From an uncultured Prevotellaceae bacterium (GTDB lineage Bacteria; Bacteroidota; Bacteroidia; Bacteroidales; Bacteroidaceae): 14,462 bases of DNA. The stretch lies in NCBI GenBank assembly GCA_902803455.1, contig CADCQC010000301.1, positions 1-14,462 of the forward strand, read 5' to 3'. The notes below the pieces were generated by a model. It saw nothing but the letters and a program-made list of their open reading frames with translations, ran no database searches and was not told the origin of the DNA. Made by a program: the position numbers and the translations under genes. This document shows, piece after piece, positions 1 to 8,323 of this stretch (position 1 is its first letter; each line of letters begins with the position of its first letter).

Positions 1-1
1 C

Positions 2-871
2 ACTAATCTCACCCGCGATCATCTCGACTACCACAAAACGTTTGAGAACTACCGCGATGCCAAGAAGGCATTCTTCGACAATCTGCCGAAAGATGCTTTT
101 GCCATCACCAATGCCGATGACAAGAACGGCATGTTCATGGTGCAGAACACCAAGGCAGAGGTGCGCACTTACTCCACCCGCAGCATGGCCGATTTCAAGG
201 CCCGCATCCTGGAGTGCCATTTCGAAGGAATGTATCTGGAAGTAGACGGGAGAGAAATCGGCGTACAGTTTATCGGTAAGTTCAACGTCAGCAATCTCCT
301 GGCTGTCTATGGCGCCGCCCGCATGCTCGGTGTCTCCGCCGATGATGCGCTTGTCGTGATGAGCACCCTTCACAGTGTGAGCGGCCGCCTCCAACCTGTC
401 AGGTCACCCGAGGGATATACCGCTATCGTGGACTATGCCCATACCCCTGACGCTCTGGAAAACGTGCTCAACGCCATTCACGAGGTGCTCTCCGGCAAAG
501 GCAAAGTGATCACCGTATGTGGTGCCGGTGGCAACCGTGACAAAGGTAAACGTCCGCTCATGGCCCGTGAAGCCGTGCGCCAAAGCGACCGCGTGATCAT
601 CACCAGCGACAACCCCCGTTATGAGGAGCCCCAGGCCATCATCAACGACATGATGGAAGGGCTCACCCCACAGCAGAAACGCAAGGTGGTCACCATCGTC
701 GACCGCCGTGAGGCTATCCGTGCCGCCTGTATGATGGCCACGAAGGGCGACGTCGTGCTGGTGGCAGGAAAAGGCCATGAGGATTATCAGGAAATCTGCG
801 GTGTGAAACACCATTTTGATGACCGCGAGGAACTTGAGACTCTCTTCGCCAGTCAACAACAAGACAACTAA
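2..871 (+). CDS. murE: UDP-N-acetylmuramoyl-L-alanyl-D-glutamate--2,6-diaminopimelate ligase (3' part)
   Basis: MurE is the cytoplasmic ATP-dependent ligase that adds the third amino acid to UDP-MurNAc-L-Ala-D-Glu. The frame is open from base 2, so the start and the N-terminal UDP-binding and P-loop regions lie upstream; 289 codons remain of a family length near 490. Visible in order: the central-domain motif TRDHLDYH at the left edge, then in the C-terminal domain YAHTPDALENVL, GNRDKGKRPLM, DNPRYEEP (codons from 608) and GKGHEDYQ near the end. DNPR is the known signature of enzymes that take meso-diaminopimelate instead of lysine, so the wall is inferred to be of the mDAP type. Stop TAA at 869-871. 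mraY follows after 29 bases with no murF between, unlike in E. coli. An internal ATG at 131 opens a 246-codon frame but is only a codon within this gene. Confidence 0.97.
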   Translation, partial: TNLTRDHLDYHKTFENYRDAKKAFFDNLPKDAFAITNADDKNGMFMVQNTKAEVRTYSTRSMADFKARILECHFEGMYLEVDGREIGVQFIGKFNVSNLLAVYGAARMLGVSADDALVVMSTLHSVSGRLQPVRSPEGYTAIVDYAHTPDALENVLNAIHEVLSGKGKVITVCGAGGNRDKGKRPLMAREAVRQSDRVIITSDNPRYEEPQAIINDMMEGLTPQQKRKVVTIVDRREAIRAACMMATKGDVVLVAGKGHEDYQEICGVKHHFDDREELETLFASQQQDN

Positions 872-900
872 ACATCAGACAAACACAAAACTATTAGGAA

Positions 901-2172
901 ATGTTATATTATTTTTTCAGATTTCTGGAACAGTTCGACATCCCTGGGGCACACATGTGGCACTACATTTCGTTCAGGTCGCTTGCCGCACTGATCCTCT
1001 CACTCGTCATCTCAGCATGGTTTGGTGAGAAATTCATTGTCTATATGAAGCGCAAGAACTTCTCTGAGGTGCAGCGCGACAAATCCATAGACCCTTTCGG
1101 TGTGGAGAAGAAAAACGTACCGTCGATGGGTGGACTCATCATCATTGTCTCGATCCTCGTCCCAGTGCTTCTCTTCGGACGTATGCGCAACATATACCTG
1201 TTGCTGATGATCGTCACTACCATCTGTCTTGGTGGTCTCGGTTTCCTCGATGATTACATCAAGATTATCAGGAAGCGCAAGGATGGTCTGTCACCACGCT
1301 ACAAACTGGTGGGACAGATAGCCATCGGCATGATTGTAGGCCTCACCCTATGGGCCAGTCCTGATGCGAAGATCAACGAGACCATCTCCACCGAGCGTGT
1401 GGAAGGAAAGACGATGGTCACACATAAGTCTAAGCCAGAGAAGTCGTTGATGACCACGATTCCCTTCGTCAAGAACCACAATCTCGACTATTCCAAGATT
1501 TTTACTTTCATGGGCAAATACAAGAATGCTGCCGGATGGGTGTTTTTCGTCATCCTCACCATTCTTGTGGTGACAGCCGTGAGCAATGGAGCCAATCTCA
1601 ACGATGGCATGGATGGTATGTGCGCCGGCAATTCCGCTATCATCGGAGTGACGCTGGGCATCTTTGCCTATGTGAGTAGTCACATAGAATATGCGTCCTA
1701 TCTCAATATTATGTATATCCCTGGCTCTCAAGAACTTGTAGTCTTCTTGTGTGCTTTTGTGGGAGCCATGATCGGTTTCTTGTGGTACAATGCCTATCCC
1801 GCGCAGGTGTTTATGGGCGATACCGGATCACTGATGATCGGTGGCGTGATCGGCGTGTGCGCCATCATTATCCACAAGGAGTTGCTTCTGCCCATCCTCT
1901 GCGGAATATTCTTCGTCGAGAGCCTGAGTGTCATCCTGCAGACAGGCTATTTCAAATACAAGTTGCGTAAGGGTGAGCGAGTGCGTATTTTCCGAGCCAC
2001 CCCCATCCACGACAACTTCCGCAAACTCGACAAGGATCTTGACCCCACGAGCCGTTTTATTCTCAGGGGATGGCCCCAACGGCAATTCCATGAGTCAAAG
2101 ATCACGGTGAGGTTCTGGATCACCACCATCATCTTGGCCGCACTCACTATCATCACGCTCAAGATGAGATAA
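901..2172 (+). CDS. mraY: phospho-N-acetylmuramoyl-pentapeptide transferase (lipid I synthase)
   Basis: MraY is a multi-spanning inner-membrane enzyme that moves phospho-MurNAc-pentapeptide from UDP to undecaprenyl phosphate, giving lipid I. The 423-residue product is about 60 longer than the 360-residue E. coli protein. Family motifs are clear: FLDDY with the Asp pair 117-118, NLNDGMDG at 232-239, and FMGDTGSL at 304-311 with Asp307. Many hydrophobic segments fit the usual ten-helix topology. Two places account for the extra length: a polar stretch at about 151-210, where E. coli has a short periplasmic loop, and an insertion at about 374-395 after the site where E. coli has HHH; here the sequence is HDN (370-372). 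The start MLYYFFRFLEQF matches my memory of other Bacteroidales MraY starts. It lies 29 bases after murE in an A-rich leader without a Shine-Dalgarno sequence. Confidence 0.97.
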   Translation: MLYYFFRFLEQFDIPGAHMWHYISFRSLAALILSLVISAWFGEKFIVYMKRKNFSEVQRDKSIDPFGVEKKNVPSMGGLIIIVSILVPVLLFGRMRNIYLLLMIVTTICLGGLGFLDDYIKIIRKRKDGLSPRYKLVGQIAIGMIVGLTLWASPDAKINETISTERVEGKTMVTHKSKPEKSLMTTIPFVKNHNLDYSKIFTFMGKYKNAAGWVFFVILTILVVTAVSNGANLNDGMDGMCAGNSAIIGVTLGIFAYVSSHIEYASYLNIMYIPGSQELVVFLCAFVGAMIGFLWYNAYPAQVFMGDTGSLMIGGVIGVCAIIIHKELLLPILCGIFFVESLSVILQTGYFKYKLRKGERVRIFRATPIHDNFRKLDKDLDPTSRFILRGWPQRQFHESKITVRFWITTIILAALTIITLKMR

Positions 2173-2270
2173 AAAGGAAAGACAACTTACTGAAAATGAG
2201 GGCAATGCCCAACTCAATGAAAAGACAGATAATTGATTGAAAATAATAAAAGGAAAAAATAGAATAGAAT

Positions 2271-3602
2271 ATGAAAAGAATTGTAGTATTGGGTGCCGCT
2301 GAGAGTGGAGCAGGTGCCGCCGTATTGGCAAAAAAAGAAGGTTTTGACGTGTTTGTCTCCGATATGTCTTGTATCAAGGACAGATACAAGCAACTGCTTG
2401 ACAGTCATGGCATCACATGGGAAGAAGGACATCATACAGAGGAACTGATCCTCAATGCTGATGAGATCATCAAGAGCCCGGGCATCCCCGACAAGGCTCC
2501 CATTATCCAGCAAGCCATCGCCAAGGGCATCCACATCATCAGCGAGATAGAATTTGCCGGCAGATATACCGACTCGCAGATGATCTGTATCACAGGCAGC
2601 AACGGGAAGACCACGACCACCTCGCTGATTTATCATATTTTCAAGTCGGCTGGCTATGATGCCGGACTGGCAGGAAACATTGGACGCAGTCTGGCCCTTC
2701 AAGTGGCAGAAGACCCACATGCCTACTACATCATCGAACTCAGTTCGTTCCAGCTCGACAACATGTATGACTTCCGTGCCAACATCGCCATCTTGCTCAA
2801 CATCACGCCCGACCATCTCGACCGCTATGACAACTGCATGCAGAATTATGTAGATGCCAAGATGCGCATCATACAAAACCAGACCAGCGACGACAGTTTC
2901 ATCTACTGGAACGATGATCCCATCATCCGCCGGGAATTGGAGAAATACGATATCAAGGCCATCCAGTATCCGTTCTCCGAACTCAAAGAGAAAGGTTCGA
3001 TTGGCTACATTGAAGAAGGCACTTACCACTTGGAGAAACCCACCCCATTCAACATGGAGCAGGAAGAACTGAGCCTGACCGGCAAGCACAATATATACAA
3101 CTCTCTGGCAGCAGGTCTGGCATCCAATATTGCCGGCATCCAAAAAGAATATATCCGCAAGAGCCTCAGCGACTTCCCCGGAGTGGAGCATCGTCTGGAG
3201 AAAGTGACGACGGTGCGCGGCGTGCTGTATGTCAACGATTCCAAGGCGACCAATGTGGATGCCTGCTGGTATGCCCTTGAGAGCATGAATACCCCCACCG
3301 TGCTCATTCTCGGTGGAAAAGACAAGGGCAACGACTACAACGAGATCAAAGACCTGGTGAAACAGAAATGTCGTGCTTTGGTGTATCTGGGCGCCGACAA
3401 CCGCAAACTCCATGATTTCTTTGACGGTCTCGGCATCCCCACGCGCGACACCCACAGCATGAAAGACTGTGTGGAAGCCTGTTACGAACTGGCCCAGCCG
3501 GGCGACACCGTACTGCTGAGCCCCTGCTGCGCAAGTTTTGATTTATTCAAAAATATGGAAGACCGTGGCGAGCAATTCAAGACCCTCGTCAGAAACCTTT
3601 AA
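2271..3602 (+). CDS. murD: UDP-N-acetylmuramoyl-L-alanine--D-glutamate ligase
   Basis: MurD is the cytoplasmic ligase that adds D-glutamate to UDP-MurNAc-L-Ala. The 443-residue product has normal family length and all three domains. The N-terminal UDP-binding fold starts RIVVLGAAESG. The central ATPase has the P-loop GSNGKTT (109-115, Lys113), LSSFQL (157-162) and GKHN (271-274). The C-terminal domain has EHRLE (306-310), NDSKATN (322-328) and SPCCASFD (417-424). The start ATG at 2271 places the nucleotide-binding fold right at the N-terminus. The gap of 98 bases after mraY is the longest in the cluster. It is A-rich (AAAAGGAAAAAATAG just upstream) and I see no TAnnTTTG promoter in it, so transcription probably reads through from mraY. 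ftsW starts 6 bases downstream. Confidence 0.97.
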   Translation: MKRIVVLGAAESGAGAAVLAKKEGFDVFVSDMSCIKDRYKQLLDSHGITWEEGHHTEELILNADEIIKSPGIPDKAPIIQQAIAKGIHIISEIEFAGRYTDSQMICITGSNGKTTTTSLIYHIFKSAGYDAGLAGNIGRSLALQVAEDPHAYYIIELSSFQLDNMYDFRANIAILLNITPDHLDRYDNCMQNYVDAKMRIIQNQTSDDSFIYWNDDPIIRRELEKYDIKAIQYPFSELKEKGSIGYIEEGTYHLEKPTPFNMEQEELSLTGKHNIYNSLAAGLASNIAGIQKEYIRKSLSDFPGVEHRLEKVTTVRGVLYVNDSKATNVDACWYALESMNTPTVLILGGKDKGNDYNEIKDLVKQKCRALVYLGADNRKLHDFFDGLGIPTRDTHSMKDCVEACYELAQPGDTVLLSPCCASFDLFKNMEDRGEQFKTLVRNL

Positions 3603-3608
3603 CAAAAG

Positions 3609-4871
3609 ATGAAAATATCCATTGGCAACATTTTCAAGGGTGACAAGGTGATCTGGATGATCTTCTTCTTCCTCTGCATCGTCAGTCTCATTGAAGTATT
3701 CAGTTCCAGCAGCACCCTCACCTACAACAAGGCCAGTTACTGGGGACCTATTTTCAAGCATGGTGGAATCCTATTCGCCGGACTGATCTGCGTGGTTATT
3801 GTACAAAACATTGACTGCAAATATTTCAAGATTGCCACCATCTTCCTCATCCTCTTAAGTGTCATCACGCTCTTGTGGGTGCTGATGGCAGGACAAAGTA
3901 CCAATGGTGCTCAAAGGTGGGTGTCGTTTTTCGGTGTGCAATTCCAACCATCTGAAATTGCGAAGGGGACCATCGTACTGGCTGTGGCACAGATACTTAG
4001 TGCCATGCAGACAGAAAACGGGACAGAAGAGAAGACCTTCAAATACATCATGACCATTTCCGTGCCGTTAATGGTACTCATCATGTTTGAGAATCTGTCC
4101 ACCGCCATGCTCATAGGCGTCGTCGTGGTGGGCATGATGTTCTTTGGCCGTGTGTCGAAGAAAAAGATCGGCAAGCTCATCGGTGGCGTAGCCTTGGTTG
4201 GTGTTGTCTTATTGATGCTGGTCATGCTGGTGGGCAAGGAAGAGACGGTGCCCAATGGCAAAAACGTGCTCACCGAGCAAGTGGAAAAGAAAGAAAGTCC
4301 AGGTCTTTTCGACAAGATCTTCCACCGTGCAGGCACATGGAAAGGGCGCATACTCAAATTCGTCAACAATGAGGAAGTGGCACCCAATGATTTTGATCTG
4401 GACAAAGACTCTCAGGTGGGGCATGCCAATATCGCCATTGCCTCATCCGGTTTCATCGGCAAAGGACCAGGCAACTCTGAGGAACGTGACTTGCTTCCTC
4501 AAGCCTTCTCCGACTTCATCTATGCGATTATCATTGAGGAATTGGGTCTGATCGGCGGCATTTTCATCATGCTGCTCTATATTTTCCTGTTATGGCGTGC
4601 CGGGCGCATCGCCGAGCGGTGTGTCAACAATTTCCCCGCCTTCCTCATCATGGGCCTTGCCCTGCTGCTGGTGACCCAGGCGATGTTCAACATGATGGTT
4701 GCTGTCGGCCTGGCCCCTGTGACAGGCCAGCCATTGCCACTTATCAGCAAGGGCGGCACCTCGACCGTCATCAATTGTATGTACATCGGTGCGATGCTCA
4801 GTGTCAGCATATCCGCCAAGAAAAAGAAACCAATTAACAGGTTGGAAACAGAAAAAATAAAAACCTCTTGA
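3609..4871 (+). CDS. ftsW: SEDS-family septal peptidoglycan glycosyltransferase FtsW
   Basis: FtsW belongs to the SEDS family of membrane proteins that polymerise lipid II into septal glycan together with a class B penicillin-binding protein. The 420-residue product has about ten hydrophobic segments. Visible family motifs are FQPSEIAK (112-119), GKGPGNSEERDLLPQAFSDFIYAI (split: GKGPGNS at 284-290, SDFIYAI at 301-307) and LISKGGTS (379-386). Asp302 aligns with the essential SEDS aspartate. The usual [QE]PDLGT-like motif is replaced by ENLSTA (161-166). About 55 polar, charged residues (210-266) precede the segment that corresponds to the large extracytoplasmic loop, longer than in E. coli. 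Identity as FtsW and not RodA rests mainly on its place between murD and murG. It starts 6 bases after murD. The highly basic and polar C-terminus (AKKKKPINRLETEK) should be cytoplasmic. Confidence 0.95.
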   Translation: MKISIGNIFKGDKVIWMIFFFLCIVSLIEVFSSSSTLTYNKASYWGPIFKHGGILFAGLICVVIVQNIDCKYFKIATIFLILLSVITLLWVLMAGQSTNGAQRWVSFFGVQFQPSEIAKGTIVLAVAQILSAMQTENGTEEKTFKYIMTISVPLMVLIMFENLSTAMLIGVVVVGMMFFGRVSKKKIGKLIGGVALVGVVLLMLVMLVGKEETVPNGKNVLTEQVEKKESPGLFDKIFHRAGTWKGRILKFVNNEEVAPNDFDLDKDSQVGHANIAIASSGFIGKGPGNSEERDLLPQAFSDFIYAIIIEELGLIGGIFIMLLYIFLLWRAGRIAERCVNNFPAFLIMGLALLLVTQAMFNMMVAVGLAPVTGQPLPLISKGGTSTVINCMYIGAMLSVSISAKKKKPINRLETEKIKTS

Positions 4872-4873
4872 AA

Positions 4874-4907
4874 ATTGGGTGAAGAGAAAAAAAAACATTA
4901 CTTTTGC
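4874..4907 (+). promoter_or_regulatory. Bacteroidetes-type promoter for murG and downstream genes
   Basis: A TTG at 4875-4877 is followed by 21 bases and then TACTTTTG at 4899-4906 with C next. This fits the Bacteroidetes primary sigma consensus TTTG-N19-21-TAnnTTTG, with a full match in the -7 box and 3 of 4 in the -33 box. The start of transcription would fall about 10 to 15 bases before the murG ATG at 4923, so the leader would be very short. It sits in the 51-base gap after ftsW and just after that gene's stop codon. Confidence 0.75.
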
Positions 4908-4922
4908 AAATAAAATCAGACC

Positions 4923-6044
4923 ATGAGCAATCAACTGAGAATCATCATCAGCGGAGGCGGTACTGGCGGGCATATTTTCCCCGCCATTTCCATCGCCAAC
5001 GCCATCATGGCTAAAGTTCCAGATGCTGAAATCCTTTTTGTCGGAGCAGAGGGAAGGATGGAGATGCAGCGTGTACCTGCAGCAGGCTACCAGATTAAAG
5101 GTCTGCCTGTCTGCGGTTTTGACAGAAAGAACCTATTACGCAATGTGGTTGTTCTCTGGAAACTCTTCAAGAGTCAGCGCATGGCTAAGCAGATTATCCG
5201 CGAATTCCGCCCGATGGCCGCAGTGGGAGTAGGAGGTTACGCCAGTGGTCCCACCCTCAACAAATGTGCCGACATGGGAATCCCTTGTCTCATCCAGGAG
5301 CAAAACTCCTATGCCGGGGTGACCAACAAGTTGCTGGCGAAGAAAGCGTCTAAGATCTGTGTCGCCTATGACGGTATGGAGCGCTTCTTTCCAGCAGATA
5401 AGATAGAGAATCTTGGCAACCCTGTTCGCCAGTCGCTCCTCGAGTGCCGTCTCAGCCGCGAGGATGCCGCCAGGCAGTTGGGGCTTGACCCTTCGAGGAA
5501 AATCATCCTCATCGTCGGTGGCAGCCTGGGAGCCCGCACGCTCAACGAGAGCGTGCTTCAGCATCTCGACCTTGTAGAGCAAGGCGGTGCCGATATCCTG
5601 TGGCAGACAGGAAAATACTATTATGAAGAGATCCAGAAGCGTCTTGCAGACCATCAACCGACAAGTCATCTGAAAGTCACCGATTTCATCAGTGACATGG
5701 GAGTGGCCTACCGCGCCGCTGACCTTGTGGTGAGCCGTGCCGGAGCCAGCAGCATCTCTGAGTTTTGTCTTTTGGGCATGCCCGTGATTCTCGTTCCCTC
5801 CCCCAATGTGGCAGAGAATCACCAATACCACAATGCGATGGCTCTTGTGGAGAAAGGCGCTGCAATCTACGTCTCAGATGCCGACGCCCCTTCACAACTG
5901 CTGCGCACAGCCCTTGACACGGTGGCCGATGAGAAAAAGCTGAAAGATCTCCATACAAATATCCTTCAATTGGCGAAACATCAATCCGCTGAAAAAATAG
6001 CCGATCGCGTGATACATCTGGCAAAAAATTCAACTATATCTTAA
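4923..6044 (+). CDS. murG: UDP-N-acetylglucosamine--N-acetylmuramyl-(pentapeptide) pyrophosphoryl-undecaprenol GlcNAc transferase
   Basis: MurG is a peripheral GT-B glycosyltransferase on the inner face of the membrane; it adds GlcNAc to lipid I to form lipid II. The 373-residue product has the expected length and motifs: GGGTGGHIFPA (11-21) binding the lipid diphosphate region, GGYASGP (104-110), IQEQNSYAGVTNK (124-136), the second glycine loop GGSLGARTLN (199-208), and the donor-binding segment SRAGASSISE (271-280) followed by HQYHNA (300-305). In E. coli the QEQN segment begins with His; here it is Gln125. The ATG at 4923 is directly behind a promoter, and the glycine loop starts at residue 11 as in relatives. 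The stop is 3 bases before murC, so the two are surely cotranscribed. Confidence 0.97.
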   Translation: MSNQLRIIISGGGTGGHIFPAISIANAIMAKVPDAEILFVGAEGRMEMQRVPAAGYQIKGLPVCGFDRKNLLRNVVVLWKLFKSQRMAKQIIREFRPMAAVGVGGYASGPTLNKCADMGIPCLIQEQNSYAGVTNKLLAKKASKICVAYDGMERFFPADKIENLGNPVRQSLLECRLSREDAARQLGLDPSRKIILIVGGSLGARTLNESVLQHLDLVEQGGADILWQTGKYYYEEIQKRLADHQPTSHLKVTDFISDMGVAYRAADLVVSRAGASSISEFCLLGMPVILVPSPNVAENHQYHNAMALVEKGAAIYVSDADAPSQLLRTALDTVADEKKLKDLHTNILQLAKHQSAEKIADRVIHLAKNSTIS

Positions 6045-6047
6045 CAG

Positions 6048-7424
6048 ATGAAAGACCTCAAAGACATTAAAAGCGTTTACTTCGTCGGTGCTGGCGGCAT
6101 CGGCATGAGTGCTATTGCCAGATATTTCCTCCATAAAGGGCTGTTGGTTGCCGGTTACGACAGGACCTCTACCCCGCTGACCGTCCGTCTTGAAGAGGAA
6201 GGCATGCTCTTGCATTACACCGATGACGTCGACCTCATACCATCTCCATGCCTTGATAAGGAGACAACCCTTATCATCTTCACACCCGCCATCCCTGACG
6301 ACCATTCCGAGCTGACCTATTTCCGCAGCAACGGTTTTGAGATTCAGAAACGGGCCCAAGTGCTTGGCACGCTCACCCGAGCCCACAAGGGACTTTGCGT
6401 GGCTGGTACCCACGGCAAGACCACAACCTCAGCGATGTGTGCCCATATCATGCACCAGAGCCAACCCGACTGCAATGCCTTTCTGGGTGGTATCACCAAG
6501 AACTACGGCACCAACTATATCCTGTCAGACAGCGACTACGTGGTGATTGAGGCCGATGAATACGACCGTTCCTTCCATTGGCTCCGCCCCTGGATGACCG
6601 TCATCACAGCCACTGACCCCGATCATCTTGATATCTACGGCACAAAAGAAGCCTACCTTGACAGTTTCCGCCACTATACCACGCTCATCCAGCCCGGTGG
6701 TGCCCTCATCATCCATACAGGACTTGAGATGACCCCAGATGTGGCGGATGGTGTGCGCACCTTTACCTACAGTCGTGATGAAGGAGACTTTCATGCCGAC
6801 AACATCCTTATCGAGAATGGCGAGATCACTTTTGACTTCATTTCTCCAATCGAGAATGTCGCTCATGTAGCCCTCGGACAACCGATTCCCATCAATATCG
6901 AGAATGCTGTCGCCGCCATGGCCATGGCACAACTCAGCGGTTGCAGCGGAGAAGAGCTCAAAGCAGCCATCGGATCCTATCAAGGTGTGGACAGACGTTT
7001 CGACTTCAAACTGAAAGACAGCCGTCATGTGGTGATGAGCGACTATGCCCACCATCCCATAGAGATCTACCAGAGCGCGAAGAGCATCCGTGAACTATAT
7101 CATGACCGTAAGGTGACGGCCCTATTCCAGCCCCATCTCTACACCCGCACACGCGACTTCTACCGCGAATTTGCTGATAGTCTGAGCCAACTTGATGAAG
7201 TGGTGCTCTGTGATATCTATCCGGCACGCGAAAAGCCCATTCCTGGCGTCACCTCAAAACTGATCTATGACCATCTGCGCCCAGGTGTGGCAAAAGAACT
7301 GATCCGCAAAAGCGATGTGCTTGATTATGTGCGCAGCCGCGATTTCGATGTGTTGGTCATTTTAGGAGCTGGTGACCTCGATGACTATGTAGACCAGATA
7401 ACCACTATTATCCGACAAAAATAA
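6048..7424 (+). CDS. murC: UDP-N-acetylmuramate--L-alanine ligase
   Basis: MurC is the first amino-acid ligase of the pathway; it joins L-alanine to UDP-MurNAc in the cytoplasm using ATP. The 458-residue product is slightly shorter than the 491 of E. coli. The N-terminal Rossmann-like loop is VGAGGIGMSAIA (13-24), the P-loop is GTHGKTTT (120-127, Lys124), the central ligase segment has ADEYDRSF, and the C-terminal domain has DYAHHP followed by FQPHLYTRT, all typical for MurC and distinguishing it from Mpl or MurD. It follows murG by 3 bases, and its TAA stop is directly joined to the ATG of ftsQ (TAAATG), which suggests coupled translation. Nothing is missing or broken. Confidence 0.97.
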   Translation: MKDLKDIKSVYFVGAGGIGMSAIARYFLHKGLLVAGYDRTSTPLTVRLEEEGMLLHYTDDVDLIPSPCLDKETTLIIFTPAIPDDHSELTYFRSNGFEIQKRAQVLGTLTRAHKGLCVAGTHGKTTTSAMCAHIMHQSQPDCNAFLGGITKNYGTNYILSDSDYVVIEADEYDRSFHWLRPWMTVITATDPDHLDIYGTKEAYLDSFRHYTTLIQPGGALIIHTGLEMTPDVADGVRTFTYSRDEGDFHADNILIENGEITFDFISPIENVAHVALGQPIPINIENAVAAMAMAQLSGCSGEELKAAIGSYQGVDRRFDFKLKDSRHVVMSDYAHHPIEIYQSAKSIRELYHDRKVTALFQPHLYTRTRDFYREFADSLSQLDEVVLCDIYPAREKPIPGVTSKLIYDHLRPGVAKELIRKSDVLDYVRSRDFDVLVILGAGDLDDYVDQITTIIRQK

Positions 7425-8276
7425 ATGAACATCAACTGGAAGAAAACCATATTTATCGTCCTTGACCTGGCACTTGTCGTCTACCTGGTGCTGGCAGTCA
7501 CGTCGTTCAACCGTCCTACACCGGCGAATGATACCTGTACGCAAGTGCAGATTACCATTGCCGACAACGACTCTTGCGGTTTTCTCAGTGCCTTGGAAGT
7601 GAAACACCTGCTGGAGTCAAAACACCTCTACCCCAAAGGCAAGAAGTTGTCGCTCATTGACCTGCGCGCCATCGAAACAGCCCTCAAGGAAAACAGTTTC
7701 ATTGAACATGCAGAGTGCCACAAGACACAGAATGGCAATGTGGGAATCCTCGTGGAGCAGCGGTTACCGATGATGCACGTGAAAGCCGACAACGGAGAGG
7801 ACTATTATATCGACGTAAACGGCAACATCATGCAGGGCGGACATTATGCCTCCAACCTTATCATCGCCACAGGCAACATCAGCAACTGGTATGCGCAAAA
7901 CTATATCGCACCGGTATGCCAATGGATAGCCTCCCACGATTTATGGAAGAACCAAGTGGAGCAAATCAACCTGCTCCCTGACAAGAATATCGAGCTGGTG
8001 CCTCGCATAGGCAATCACATCGTGTGTCTTGGGCGTCTCCCCGAGACCAATGACAAAGAAAGGCGCGAGCGGCTCATCAACCAGTTTGTGGAGCACAAAA
8101 TGGACCGTCTCTACAAGTTTTACCGCTATGGTCTCAATGAGGTGGGATGGAACAAATACAGTTATATCGACCTGGAATTCGACAACCAGATCATCTGCCG
8201 CAAAAACAAGCATAAGCTAAGTGATGACATGCTGTCATGGGATCAAACATCCACGCCGGCAACATCCCAAAACTAA
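7425..8276 (+). CDS. ftsQ: cell division protein FtsQ
   Basis: FtsQ is a bitopic inner-membrane divisome protein that bridges early and late division proteins through its periplasmic domain. The 283-residue product shows a short cytoplasmic N-terminus (MNINWKKT), one hydrophobic membrane segment at about 9-28, a POTRA-like region at about 40-112 (with LSLIDLRAIETALKENSFI, split across 75-93) and a beta domain ending in YSYIDLEFDNQIICR (246-259), the equivalent of the conserved YIDLR segment in other FtsQ proteins. Sequence conservation in this family is low, so the call rests on topology, the YIDL segment and the position between murC and ftsA. The polar tail after 262 is probably disordered. 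It starts with no gap after murC. Confidence 0.93.
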   Translation: MNINWKKTIFIVLDLALVVYLVLAVTSFNRPTPANDTCTQVQITIADNDSCGFLSALEVKHLLESKHLYPKGKKLSLIDLRAIETALKENSFIEHAECHKTQNGNVGILVEQRLPMMHVKADNGEDYYIDVNGNIMQGGHYASNLIIATGNISNWYAQNYIAPVCQWIASHDLWKNQVEQINLLPDKNIELVPRIGNHIVCLGRLPETNDKERRERLINQFVEHKMDRLYKFYRYGLNEVGWNKYSYIDLEFDNQIICRKNKHKLSDDMLSWDQTSTPATSQN

Positions 8277-8323
8277 CCCCGACATCGAATCAATCCAAAG
8301 ATTATATCAACATACAAAACAAT

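Noticed and set aside
2196..2240. A 14-codon frame in the mraY-murD gap, with GGGCA/TGCCC symmetry inside
   Set aside because: The arms are 5 bases around a 1-base centre, too tight for a hairpin, and the frame is too short to support as a gene.
2214..3455. A 413-codon open frame on the minus strand opposite murD
   Set aside because: murD on the + strand has every family motif over this whole span. The antisense frame has low-complexity, His/Val/Asp-rich content, no recognisable motif and no promoter, so it is a by-product of codon bias.
3911..7055. Several 120-230 codon minus-strand frames opposite ftsW, murG and murC
   Set aside because: Each lies fully within a well-supported + strand gene, and none shows a domain, leader or promoter.
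8237..8323. Upstream in-frame ATG extending FtsA by 29 residues
   Set aside because: The extension overlaps ftsQ by 40 bases, is polar and non-conserved in style, and would put the actin-fold loop too far from the N-terminus. The ATG at 8324 fits the family.
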